From Vibrio tasmaniensis 1F-187 (GTDB lineage Bacteria; Pseudomonadota; Gammaproteobacteria; Enterobacterales; Vibrionaceae), in the NCBI RefSeq assembly GCF_000272405.2, contig NZ_AJZM02000297.1, forward strand, positions 1 to 12,519: a DNA stretch of 12,519 bases, read 5' to 3'. This document shows positions 5,601-12,519 of this stretch, piece by piece. The position numbers were made by a program, and so were the translations under genes. Numbering within the stretch: the first letter of the stretch is position 1; every line of letters begins with the position of its first letter. A model generated the notes under the pieces. The model saw only the letters and a program-made list of their open reading frames with translations, ran no database searches and was not told the origin of the DNA.

Positions 5601-6572
5601 TTACCAACCTCGATAGCGATAGAGAAGAAAGATGAAATAAGGCGCGCCAATGACAGAAGTAAGTACCCCTGCAGGCAATTCAATCGGTGGTTGTAGACCT
5701 CTTGCCAAGCCGTCGGCACAAGTAACCAAAATCGCGCCCACCAGAGCAGACGCCGGGATTAACAACTTATGATTATGCCCAAACAACAAGCGCGCTAAGT
5801 GAGGTGCTAATAAACCCACAAAACTGATCGTTCCAGCCACTGAAACGCTGATGCTGGCAAGCAACACAGCGGCCAATAGCGCAAGAGCTTGTATCTGTTT
5901 TGGCTTAGTACCCAATGTGGTGGCACTTTCCTCACCAAGCCCCATCACATCCAATCGCCAAGCAAGCCAAAATGCCATTGGCAACAACAAGAGCAATGCT
6001 CCCCAAATAAAGGGAACTTGCTGCCAGTTTCGCCCCCAAAGGCTGCCAGTTAGCCATACCATCGCAGTGTTGATCTCGATGGGGTTAGTGACAAGCAAGA
6101 AGTCGATACAACTCGCCAGAAACGCACTCACTGCAATACCAATCAAGGCCAACTTGGCGGGTGTTGGCCTTGACCACCATGCCACTACCGCAATCAACCC
6201 AGCAGCCAATACCCCACCGAACATCGCCACCACAGGCAGTACGCTAACTGCCGCATTAGGGAACCACACTAAACTCGCAGTCGCAGCAAGCCCTGCCCCG
6301 GCGCTAATGCCCATAAGATCAGGCGATGCTAACGGGTTACGTATCACACCTTGTACTAATACGCCGGATAGCCCCAACCCTGCGCCCACGCTTATCGCGA
6401 GTAACATACGTGGTAGCCGATACTGATGGATAACAAAGTCGTCACTGGAAAAGGCGACCAAATGTTTGATGACTTGAGGAATAGAAAGTGACGCTGCACC
6501 GACAAACAAGCCCGCAGATGCCACTAATATGAGAATCCCTGATAACAAAACTATCTTAGTGTGATGGTGCAT
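5601..6572 (-). CDS. fecD: Ferric dicitrate-type ABC transporter permease FecD
   Basis: A 323-residue FecCD-family inner-membrane permease with many hydrophobic helices (about ten expected), one half of the heterodimeric channel. Family motifs are NPLASPDLMGISAG (79-92), LGEESATTLG (212-221) in the ATPase-coupling region, and TISFVGLLAPHLARLLFGHNHKLL (248-271). The start is the ATG at 6570-6572, preceded by GAGGAG with a 6-base spacing; it overlaps the fecC stop in a TAATG arrangement, indicating translational coupling. An in-frame extension to 6605 would run inside fecC and lacks support. Length is close to E. coli FecD. It pairs with the neighbouring FecC. Confidence 0.92.
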   Translation of the reverse strand: MHHHTKIVLLSGILILVASAGLFVGAASLSIPQVIKHLVAFSSDDFVIHQYRLPRMLLAISVGAGLGLSGVLVQGVIRNPLASPDLMGISAGAGLAATASLVWFPNAAVSVLPVVAMFGGVLAAGLIAVVAWWSRPTPAKLALIGIAVSAFLASCIDFLLVTNPIEINTAMVWLTGSLWGRNWQQVPFIWGALLLLLPMAFWLAWRLDVMGLGEESATTLGTKPKQIQALALLAAVLLASISVSVAGTISFVGLLAPHLARLLFGHNHKLLIPASALVGAILVTCADGLARGLQPPIELPAGVLTSVIGAPYFIFLLYRYRGW

Positions 6573-7648
6573 TAAGATCTCCTCGTCGCAATCAAAATAA
6601 AACAAGGTGTCCCAAGTAGGGCTGTAATAACACCAACGGGCGTTTCAGTCGGGAAAGCAATCGATCGTGACAACGCATCTGACCAAGACACTAATGCTGC
6701 ACCTGCCATTGCGGAGATAGGAATCAGTAGATGGTAATTGTGCCCAACCATGGGCCGAACCAAATGAGGAACCAACAATCCTACAAAGCCAATGGGACCA
6801 GCGATAGCGACACTGGCACCCGCAAGCAACACGATAGCCAATCCACTCATGAGGCGAGTAAGCCGGATATTACTGCCCAACCCCACAGCCACTTCTTCAC
6901 CAAGCGCCAATAAGTTGAGGTTACGAGCAAGGCTAACAGCCAACACCAAACCAATCACTGCTGGCGGCCAAAGCTGTTGCCACTGTCCCTCATCCACGCT
7001 AGACAATGAACCGGTAAGCCAATGCAGCACGCTATAAGCCATATCATCAGCTAGAATCAACGCTGCTCGAGTTAACCCAATCAATAAAGCAGTAATGGCG
7101 ATACCCGCTAAAACCAAACGTAACGGATGAGAACGTTCGGAGAAGAAGCCACCGAGGAGCATCACAGCACCACCGCCTAGCAATGCACCAAGAACGGCAT
7201 TAAGGATCGGGTTTAAATCACTCACCACAGGTATGCCTATCGCAGCTAAAGCCATAAAACAGGCTGCGCCAGCGTTAATACCTAGAATTGATGGAGACGC
7301 AAGTGGGTTACGTGTTAATCCCTGCATCAACAGTCCGGCGACGGCTAAGCTTGCACCAATCAATAACCCAGCGTGAGCCCTTGGAGCTCTAAGTGTCGCC
7401 AATATTTGATGAGTCATATTGCTCTCATCAAACGCAAACCAATAGTGAACTAAGTCACTCAATATTAGGGAGAAATTCGACCAACCTAGCATAGAGGCCA
7501 CGTAACCAGACATCGCCAAACACGACACTAAAGCCGTAAATAACGTGACTCGCCACGACACCAATACCGTAAGCCACGACACCAATACCGTAAGCCACGA
7601 CACTATAAGCGAACGTCGCTTACCTCTAGAGAGCAACATCGAACTCAT
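6572..7648 (-). CDS. fecC: Ferric dicitrate-type ABC transporter permease FecC
   Basis: A 358-residue FecCD-family permease, about 25 residues longer than typical FecC because of an expanded N-terminus. The core matches FecC closely: [20 protein letters not shown] (86-105), [14 protein letters not shown] (114-127) and, near the C-terminus, [22 protein letters not shown]. The start ATG at 7646-7648 overlaps the fecB stop as ATGA, the usual coupling signal; a second ATG at 7637-7639 is possible, and an extension to 7720 would lie wholly inside fecB. Oddity: residues 16-32 in the first membrane segment consist of a repeated VSWLTVL unit encoded by a 21-base tandem repeat (7552-7603). This lengthens the hydrophobic N-terminus, and the copy number may vary between strains. 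Confidence 0.9.
   Translation of the reverse strand: MSSMLLSRGKRRSLIVSWLTVLVSWLTVLVSWRVTLFTALVSCLAMSGYVASMLGWSNFSLILSDLVHYWFAFDESNMTHQILATLRAPRAHAGLLIGASLAVAGLLMQGLTRNPLASPSILGINAGAACFMALAAIGIPVVSDLNPILNAVLGALLGGGAVMLLGGFFSERSHPLRLVLAGIAITALLIGLTRAALILADDMAYSVLHWLTGSLSSVDEGQWQQLWPPAVIGLVLAVSLARNLNLLALGEEVAVGLGSNIRLTRLMSGLAIVLLAGASVAIAGPIGFVGLLVPHLVRPMVGHNYHLLIPISAMAGAALVSWSDALSRSIAFPTETPVGVITALLGTPCFILIATRRS
7552..7603. repeat. 21-base in-frame tandem repeat within fecC
   Basis: Two perfect 21-base copies (7552-7572 and 7573-7593) are followed by a 10-base partial third copy (7594-7603). On the coding strand each copy encodes the seven residues VSWLTVL. A diverged relative begins near 7521 (CACGACAC...CCGTAA), encoding ALVSCLA. 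The unit is a multiple of three, so gain or loss of copies would preserve the reading frame while changing the length of the first membrane helix. Confidence 0.9.
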
Positions 7649-8622
7649 GAACGATCCAAGATCTGCTCTAGATTTTTCGCCATTTGTTCCGCGGCCAACA
7701 TGCCTCGATTCAATGACCATAGTGCTGGTGACACTTCTACCACTTGTTGATTCTTCGCGGATATTAAGACATTAAACAGTGGGTTTTTCTGCCAATCATC
7801 AACGATATTTGGATCTGAGTAAGCACCAAGGAGCAACCAATCTGGATTCGTTTTCAACAACAACTCAAAGCTGGTTGGTAAGTACGCCTTGTCTGTCGGC
7901 TCCACTATTGGGCTAGCAATACCTAATGTGGTGAGTACACCTCCGGCATACGAAGCAGGGCTATGTAGCCACATTCCTTTTTCCGACACAACAGCAAATT
8001 GGACAGTTTGTTTAAGCGAGAAATGACTTTTAAATTCCACCATGGCTTGTTGATGTTGGTGAATTCTTTGTTCCATTGCCGATTGCTTGTCGAGGGCGAT
8101 ACCGACCTTAAGCGCAGATTCCAAGTTCTCTTGATAAGTCTCTCCACGGCTTTTGAGCAGCAGAGTTGGTGCGATTCGCTGTAGATCTTGATAAACCGTA
8201 CGATGACGCTCTGCATCGGCAATGATCAGGTCGGGCTTTAATACCGCAATGGCTTCTAGACTAGGCTGCGAACGCATCCCAACCGATTCCCATGGTTGCA
8301 CTAATTCACGCACCGCCGGAATCACTCGCGAAGTATCATTGTCATCGGCAACACCAACCGGAGACACGCCTACCGCAGCTAACGCATCGACAAATGAGAA
8401 CTCCAACACCACAACGCGTTGCGGGGTAGTCGCTATCTCAAACTGACCTTGCTCATCTTGAATGATCCTCGTTTTTGCTGAACTGGAGAATGAGAACAAG
8501 CTTAAAGCCAACAAAGCTAAGGTTATCGCTATCCTGCTGAATAAAAAATGCCTTTTGAATGACAGCAGTCCGTTCGGCAGCAGCCATTGATTCGAAAATA
8601 AAAGTCGAGAACTGTTTTCCAT
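7645..8622 (-). CDS. fecB: Ferric dicitrate-type periplasmic binding protein FecB
   Basis: A 325-residue periplasmic iron(III)-chelate binding protein that hands substrate from the receptor to FecCD. Residues 24-49 form a signal peptide (KRH, hydrophobic [18 protein letters not shown], cleavage after SSSA). The mature part is a type III two-lobed binding protein. The segments [47 protein letters not shown] and [19 protein letters not shown] closely match E. coli FecB as I know it, making this the most specific match in the operon. The ATG at 8622 has AAGGA (8632-8636), 9 bases upstream; the 30-residue region before the hydrophobic core is longer than usual, but no nearer ATG exists. The stop overlaps fecC (ATGA). 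It lies 87 bases after fecA, with a hairpin between. Confidence 0.93.
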   Translation of the reverse strand: MENSSRLLFSNQWLLPNGLLSFKRHFLFSRIAITLALLALSLFSFSSSAKTRIIQDEQGQFEIATTPQRVVVLEFSFVDALAAVGVSPVGVADDNDTSRVIPAVRELVQPWESVGMRSQPSLEAIAVLKPDLIIADAERHRTVYQDLQRIAPTLLLKSRGETYQENLESALKVGIALDKQSAMEQRIHQHQQAMVEFKSHFSLKQTVQFAVVSEKGMWLHSPASYAGGVLTTLGIASPIVEPTDKAYLPTSFELLLKTNPDWLLLGAYSDPNIVDDWQKNPLFNVLISAKNQQVVEVSPALWSLNRGMLAAEQMAKNLEQILDRS

Positions 8623-8653
8623 ATTTACTTTTCCTTAAACACTAGAACCGTGA

Positions 8654-8678
8654 AAGTCGCCAATAATATTGGCGACTT
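8654..8678. promoter_or_regulatory. Perfect hairpin between fecA and fecB
   Basis: AAGTCGCCAATA (8654-8665) and TATTGGCGACTT (8667-8678) are perfect 12-base inverted repeats with a single-base centre (in practice a stem of about 10-11 with a small loop). It lies 32 bases after the fecA stop and 32 bases before fecB. Reading leftward it is followed by TCACGG, not a T tract, so it is not a standard terminator for fecA. It may protect the fecA mRNA 3' end or partly attenuate transcription, keeping receptor levels above transporter levels. A TATAAG next to it might be a -10 element for fecB, but no good -35 accompanies it. Confidence 0.7.
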
Positions 8679-8709
8679 ATATTCGTTATTATTTTTAATC
8701 AATTACCGA

Positions 8710-10833
8710 TTAGAACTGATAGTTCAGATCCAAAGTGTATGAACGCCCTGGCGCTGGATAGCGGCCAACCGGACTGGTATCAATACCGCGGAAGTAGTAG
8801 TCCTCAGCAAACAAATTGTTCACTGCAACATTCATGCGTAACTTACTGTTTTCATCTTTATACAAGTCTGAGCCTAGGTTTAAGTTCCATACCATGTAAG
8901 CAGGTACTTTGCCTTTCGCACCCGTTGCATCTTCAGCACTGGTATTGGCATTGTCAGAATAAGACTCACTGAAATAGTAACCAGATAAGGTCGTATCTAC
9001 CCTGCTAAAGGCGTAAGTCGCATCCCAGCTAAGTTGATGCTCAGATGTGTAAGGAAGTTGCTTACCTTTGTTTGCACCTTCTGCCTCTATCGTCGCATCC
9101 AAATAGTTATAACCCGCGCCTAAACTCAGAGCTTGCATAGCCTGCGGAACATAACGACCTGAGAGCTCAATACCTTGATGAAGCGTTTTACCAATATTAT
9201 CAAAGGTCTGTGTTCCGCTTTGCCATTGGAGTTGGTCTTCAAAATCAATGCGGTAGAGCGCAACATTAAAGCTAGTTGAATCTTGATTGTAACGAGCACC
9301 CAACTCGTAGTTCCATGCTAGCTCACTGCCCTCTTCACCCTTGCCTCGGATGTAAGCGATTTGTGGTGCGCGCAAAGATTTCTGCGCATTGGTGTACCCA
9401 ACCCATTGCTCAGTTAAATGGTATGCCACGGTTAAGCCCGGCAACCACTCGGTCACTTTGTTGTCTGTACTCTGTACTTTACCTAAATCATTAAAGGTCA
9501 TATCAATCGATTCGTAACGAATACCCGGAGTAACCTTTAGCACGTCGTTAAACAGGCCAACTTCATTGCTGATGTAACCTGCGAAAGCATCGGTATTCAA
9601 GTTCCAATCACGTGGTACTTTTGTTACCCCACCAGCAATTGGCGTTTGCGTTAGCTTGTAATCGATATCTTCATTTACATAGCGAGCACCCACAATCAAG
9701 TTTTGCGTCACCGTATTACCGTCAAAGTACATCGCTAACTTAGGTTCCACACCATAAACCGCGAATTCACGTGGTGAGGTACGAATATCTGTTGATGGTA
9801 GTGCTGGATCCGCCCAATGACCACCTGCGCTATTAAAGCCCCATTGGAAGAAACGCTCAGAGTGGTGACCGAATGTCAGAACCTCTAACTCTGCGCCATC
9901 TGCAATATTCAAATCATGCAAATACTTCAGGCTCCAACGTGTTGATGTACCTTTGTATTCGTCATATGGTCGCTTCGATTGAGTACGATCTTGCTGGTAA
10001 TCTTTTGGCGACAAAGCGCCCGGCATTTGGGTATCTGCATCGTAACGCTGAACGAATGCTTGTAGCTCCTGGGTATCGCTGAGTAACCATTGCAACTTCG
10101 CTTGGAAGTTTTTTACATCTGTATCTGAATGATCGCGGAAACTTTCACCTTTTAGGAAGTTACCTTCCACTTGAAGTGCCAGCGTATCGGTTAACCAACC
10201 ACCCGTGCGTAGGTAAAAGTCATTAAGCGGTGTATTACCATCTTCAAATACCGTAAAGCGATTACTGATTTCAGTTTGCCATTGGTGTGGAATAGGCTTA
10301 GTCACCAAGTTGATCACACCACCCACGTTGTTTGGCCCGTACTGCACAGCAGCGCCACCACGTACGATATCAATTCGGTCAAGCATCGATAGCGTTGCTG
10401 GGAAAATAGATTGTCCGGTATGACCATAAGGCGCAAGAGTCAGTGGTACACCATCCATTAGAAATTGAGCATGACCACTGCGGCTCGCTTTCAAGCCGCG
10501 CACCGAGATGTTAGGCAATACACCCGTGCCCGTTTCGTCTTGAACCTTAATGCCCGGTACACTTTGAAATGCTGAATCAATAGAGAGTGCGCCACTCTTT
10601 TTAATTTGTTCGTTAGTTAGAACGGTACGCGCTCCCGGATACTCTTTCACATCATCTAATTCTGAATTACCGATCAAGCTGCCCGTCACGACAACCGTTT
10701 CCATGGTCGTCGTTTGCGGATCAGACGCAGCGAATGCACTCATGGAAGTCACTGAAGCGATGGCTGTTGCAAGTACGGTCAAGCGCAGTTTATGTTGCGC
10801 GTGGGGTTTACCATCCAAATTCTGGTAAGGCAT
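8710..10833 (-). CDS. fecA: TonB-dependent ferric dicitrate-type outer-membrane receptor, no signalling domain
   Basis: A 707-residue TonB-dependent receptor. It has a signal peptide (1-35, cleavage after SAFA), a TonB box METVVVTGS (44-52), a plug domain (about 60-180, with SVRGLKASRSGHAQFLMDGVP, APYGH and GGVINLVTKPIP) and a 22-strand-type barrel (about 181-707) ending in YQF with the terminal aromatic needed for outer-membrane insertion. Plug features and YDADTQMPGALSPKDYQQDR (264-283) followed by a KRPYDEY-type segment match FecA. Unlike E. coli FecA, the mature protein begins directly with the TonB box region, leaving no room for the roughly 80-residue N-terminal signalling domain, so it should not transmit a signal to a FecR-like partner. 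The ATG at 10833 has AGGAG (10840-10844), 6 bases upstream. It heads the fecABCDE-like locus; the substrate could be ferric citrate or a related hydroxycarboxylate chelate. Confidence 0.9.
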   Translation of the reverse strand: MPYQNLDGKPHAQHKLRLTVLATAIASVTSMSAFAASDPQTTTMETVVVTGSLIGNSELDDVKEYPGARTVLTNEQIKKSGALSIDSAFQSVPGIKVQDETGTGVLPNISVRGLKASRSGHAQFLMDGVPLTLAPYGHTGQSIFPATLSMLDRIDIVRGGAAVQYGPNNVGGVINLVTKPIPHQWQTEISNRFTVFEDGNTPLNDFYLRTGGWLTDTLALQVEGNFLKGESFRDHSDTDVKNFQAKLQWLLSDTQELQAFVQRYDADTQMPGALSPKDYQQDRTQSKRPYDEYKGTSTRWSLKYLHDLNIADGAELEVLTFGHHSERFFQWGFNSAGGHWADPALPSTDIRTSPREFAVYGVEPKLAMYFDGNTVTQNLIVGARYVNEDIDYKLTQTPIAGGVTKVPRDWNLNTDAFAGYISNEVGLFNDVLKVTPGIRYESIDMTFNDLGKVQSTDNKVTEWLPGLTVAYHLTEQWVGYTNAQKSLRAPQIAYIRGKGEEGSELAWNYELGARYNQDSTSFNVALYRIDFEDQLQWQSGTQTFDNIGKTLHQGIELSGRYVPQAMQALSLGAGYNYLDATIEAEGANKGKQLPYTSEHQLSWDATYAFSRVDTTLSGYYFSESYSDNANTSAEDATGAKGKVPAYMVWNLNLGSDLYKDENSKLRMNVAVNNLFAEDYYFRGIDTSPVGRYPAPGRSYTLDLNYQF

Positions 10834-10858
10834 GAAAATCTCCTAAGTAGGCAAATTA

Positions 10859-10901
10859 GGGTCAAAGGCTGTACTTTAAAGTTATGCCAACGCTTTGACC
10901 C
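10859..10901. promoter_or_regulatory. Long inverted repeat in the fecA leader
   Basis: GGGTCAAAG (10859-10867) and CTTTGACCC (10893-10901) form a 9-base perfect stem. Read as fecA leader RNA it can continue through a bulge into a GGC/GCC pairing and encloses a second palindrome, ACTTTAAAGT (10873-10882). The outer stem ends 14 bases before the fecA ribosome binding site. No T tract follows, so it does not look like a terminator of the upstream receptor gene. It could be an operator or a leader RNA structure. I found no convincing promoter or Fur box in 10834-11021. Confidence 0.55.
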
Positions 10902-11021
10902 ATTGGGCTAAACGACCTCAAAATGAGACCAACTGTTCACTCACTCGTAGCGAACAAATCAATAGTTTTTCAGTTGAAATAGCTTTTAGAAATAAACTAA
11001 ATCTTCGAGCAGAACTTGCTT

Positions 11022-12519
11022 TTAGAACTGATAGCCGTAGCTGAGCATGAATTCAGCTGGCGCTCCGTAACCAATCTGATTCGTGCCCGACTTACCACTG
11101 GTTGCCCCGAGAATGTATTTCTCACCAAGTACGTTATAAGCGTTCGCTTGAACTTTGTGACGACCCGTGGTGTACGCTGCCATCAAATCAACAGTGGTGT
11201 AATCACCTAATGCGACGGCTTCATTGTTACCCGCGTAGCGGTCCCCTACGTATTTCACACCACCGCCCAAACGCCAGTTTTCGTATAATTGGTAAGTACT
11301 CCAGAGTGAGAACAGATGATCAGACACATCATTCGGCTTTTTGCCTGTATCTTTATCTTCTGCATCTAGGTAGCTATAACCAACTGAAATATCCCACAAC
11401 TCTGTAATCTGACCGCGAGCTTCCAGTTCAATACCTTGGTGACGTGCTTCAATCTTATTGATAACGTCGCCATTAATATTGGTTTGTGGTTGTTCTTGAT
11501 CAATTTGGAAAATAGCGGCATTGAGCATCAAAGCGTTATCGAGTAAGTAAGCTTTCGCACCCACTTCTTTTAGATCGGTATGGAAGAATTCAGCCAGTTT
11601 AGGGTTGATATAAATACCGGAGTAAGGCAATTGCCACGAACGAGCTAAGCTTGCGTATACCGACATATCGTTGTTGATACGATAGACCAAGCCACCACGG
11701 TAGCTCACTTTGTTATCATCTAGCTTCTCTTGGGCTTTCCCGGCTTTTTGCTGCTCAAGTTCCATAGAGTCATAGCGCACGTTACCTATCACCGATAGAT
11801 CACCAAAGGTGTAAACGTCTTGAATGTAGACACCTGTCGTCGTTGTCGTGTTATCACGGAAAGGTTTGAAACCCGGATCAGGCGTTGCTCCTACGACGGG
11901 ATTATAGATGTGTTTCGGAGGTAAGGTTTTATCGCTTGCTAGCGTTAAATCGATATTGATCTGGTTATAATCCGCACCAATCATCATTTGGTTAGAATCG
12001 GTTTCCCACACTAACTCGGATTGCATCGTCGTTGTGGTTCGAGGGTCATAACCGAAATTGTTCACGGTTTGAGAGACTTTATCTCCCGTCACAGTACCTT
12101 GACGCGTGCCCTTTTGCTCAAGTTCGATATGATTGTATGCCGCTCGGTTTGTCCATACCCACTCGCTATTCAAGCGCCACTCATAATTAATGCCAACACG
12201 CAGGCTATCGGACTCTTGATAATCGTTAGTGCCACCGTAGAAAGAACTCTCAGAGACATCGACAGGTTTGCCATTTTTGGATGGAACACCACGATATGGC
12301 ACCAGCTCTTGGTGTGCATATTCGACATCTAAGTCAACGGTATGCCCTTCAGCTGGCAGCACTCGAATAGTTGGTGCGATAAAGAAATCATTCGAATCGA
12401 CATGGTTAACATACGAATCAGCCTGTCGGTGTTCCAGGTTAATACGTCCATTGACTTTATCTGAAAACGCCATTGAGCTATCCACCTGCCCTACAAATTG
12501 GCTGTTACTGCCAACACTG
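11022..12519 (-). CDS. TonB-dependent siderophore receptor, C-terminal barrel (5' end outside window)
   Basis: The frame is open to the right edge, so the start, signal peptide, TonB box and plug lie beyond 12519; 498 C-terminal residues are visible. The ATG/GTG codons near 12470-12485 are internal, because the translation continues upstream as barrel-like sequence (SVGSNSQFVGQVDSSMAF). The visible part shows repeated amphipathic beta strands, a SVYASLARSWQLPYSGIYINP strand-turn region, HQGIELEARGQITELWDISVGYSYLDAEDKD near the C-terminal third, and the ending APAEFMLSYGYQF with terminal Phe, typical of the FhuA/FoxA/FpvA-like siderophore receptor superfamily (TIGR01783-like). The ligand cannot be read. 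It is a different subfamily from the FecA next door and lies 188 bases upstream of it in the same direction; no clear terminator separates them, so co-transcription is possible. Confidence 0.9.
   Translation of the reverse strand, partial: SVGSNSQFVGQVDSSMAFSDKVNGRINLEHRQADSYVNHVDSNDFFIAPTIRVLPAEGHTVDLDVEYAHQELVPYRGVPSKNGKPVDVSESSFYGGTNDYQESDSLRVGINYEWRLNSEWVWTNRAAYNHIELEQKGTRQGTVTGDKVSQTVNNFGYDPRTTTTMQSELVWETDSNQMMIGADYNQINIDLTLASDKTLPPKHIYNPVVGATPDPGFKPFRDNTTTTTGVYIQDVYTFGDLSVIGNVRYDSMELEQQKAGKAQEKLDDNKVSYRGGLVYRINNDMSVYASLARSWQLPYSGIYINPKLAEFFHTDLKEVGAKAYLLDNALMLNAAIFQIDQEQPQTNINGDVINKIEARHQGIELEARGQITELWDISVGYSYLDAEDKDTGKKPNDVSDHLFSLWSTYQLYENWRLGGGVKYVGDRYAGNNEAVALGDYTTVDLMAAYTTGRHKVQANAYNVLGEKYILGATSGKSGTNQIGYGAPAEFMLSYGYQF

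Noticed and set aside
5851..6426. Rightward 191-residue open frame opposite fecD
   Set aside because: It is an antisense shadow of the well-supported fecD gene, with low-complexity Ala/Pro/Thr-rich translation and no family features.
7649..7720. Longer FecC starting at 7720
   Set aside because: It would lie wholly within the end of fecB and adds a polar stretch unlike the family; the ATGA overlap at 7645-7648 is the standard coupled start.
10859..10901. Inverted repeat as an intrinsic terminator of the partial receptor gene
   Set aside because: The loop is long and no T tract follows in the leftward direction.
10834..11021. Fur box upstream of fecA
   Set aside because: I looked for GATAAT/ATTATC-type hexamer arrays in the fecA leader and in the fecA-fecB gap and found none convincing. 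A Fur site may lie upstream of the partial receptor, outside the window.
12470..12485. GTG/ATG near 12470-12485 as the start of the right-hand receptor
   Set aside because: The frame stays open to the window edge with barrel-like residues, and signal peptide, TonB box and plug are missing, so the gene is cut by the window boundary rather than truncated.
1..12519. CRISPR array, insertion sequence, tRNA/rRNA, phage or defence genes
   Set aside because: No regularly spaced repeats, transposase motifs, tRNA cloverleaf or rRNA sequence, and no phage or defence domains were seen on either strand.

Overview
The window looks like a chromosomal segment of a marine Vibrio-type gammaproteobacterium. 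This rests on moderately AT-rich DNA, short intergenic regions with compact bidirectional terminators, and a mix of a VOC protein, a CIA30-family protein, a LysR/alcohol-dehydrogenase pair and a Fec-type iron transport operon. The genus is an inference from gene style; no rRNA or other marker gene is present.

Left part (1-4681): small housekeeping and stress-type genes. A bidirectional terminator (64-99) precedes a leftward VOC/glyoxalase-fold gene (183-599). That gene's promoter carries a near-perfect SoxR-type operator placed inside a 19-base -35/-10 spacer. A gene-poor stretch (670-978) follows, possibly a decayed or repeated intergenic element. Next come two rightward genes, a small DUF3081-like protein (979-1245) and an exported CIA30-family protein (1276-1896). 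A leftward cysteine-free zinc-type alcohol dehydrogenase/quinone reductase-like gene (1987-3012) is divergent from a LysR regulator (3219-4151), with several inverted repeats between them. A shared terminator (4192-4227) and an unrecognised acidic protein with cysteine pairs (4295-4681) close this part.

Right part (4834-12519): an iron-uptake locus read entirely leftward, in transcription order: partial TonB-dependent siderophore receptor (11022 to beyond 12519), FecA-like outer-membrane receptor (8710-10833), FecB-like periplasmic binding protein (7645-8622), FecC and FecD permeases (6572-7648, 5601-6572) and FecE ATPase (4834-5598). Gene order and sequence match the fecABCDE ferric dicitrate system. 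FecB and FecA are the clearest matches. B-C-D-E are coupled by ATGA and TAATG overlaps and a 2-base gap; an 87-base gap with a perfect hairpin separates fecA from fecB. The receptor would bring the ferric chelate across the outer membrane with TonB energy, FecB would carry it across the periplasm, and FecCD-E would import it.

The main departures from the E. coli system are that the FecA-like receptor has no N-terminal signalling domain and that no fecI/fecR genes are visible. Control by citrate-triggered surface signalling is therefore unlikely. I found no wholly new system. The best leads are the SoxR-type promoter on the VOC gene, the signalling-less Fec locus with structured leader and intercistronic hairpins, and a 21-base in-frame tandem repeat in the first membrane segment of FecC.
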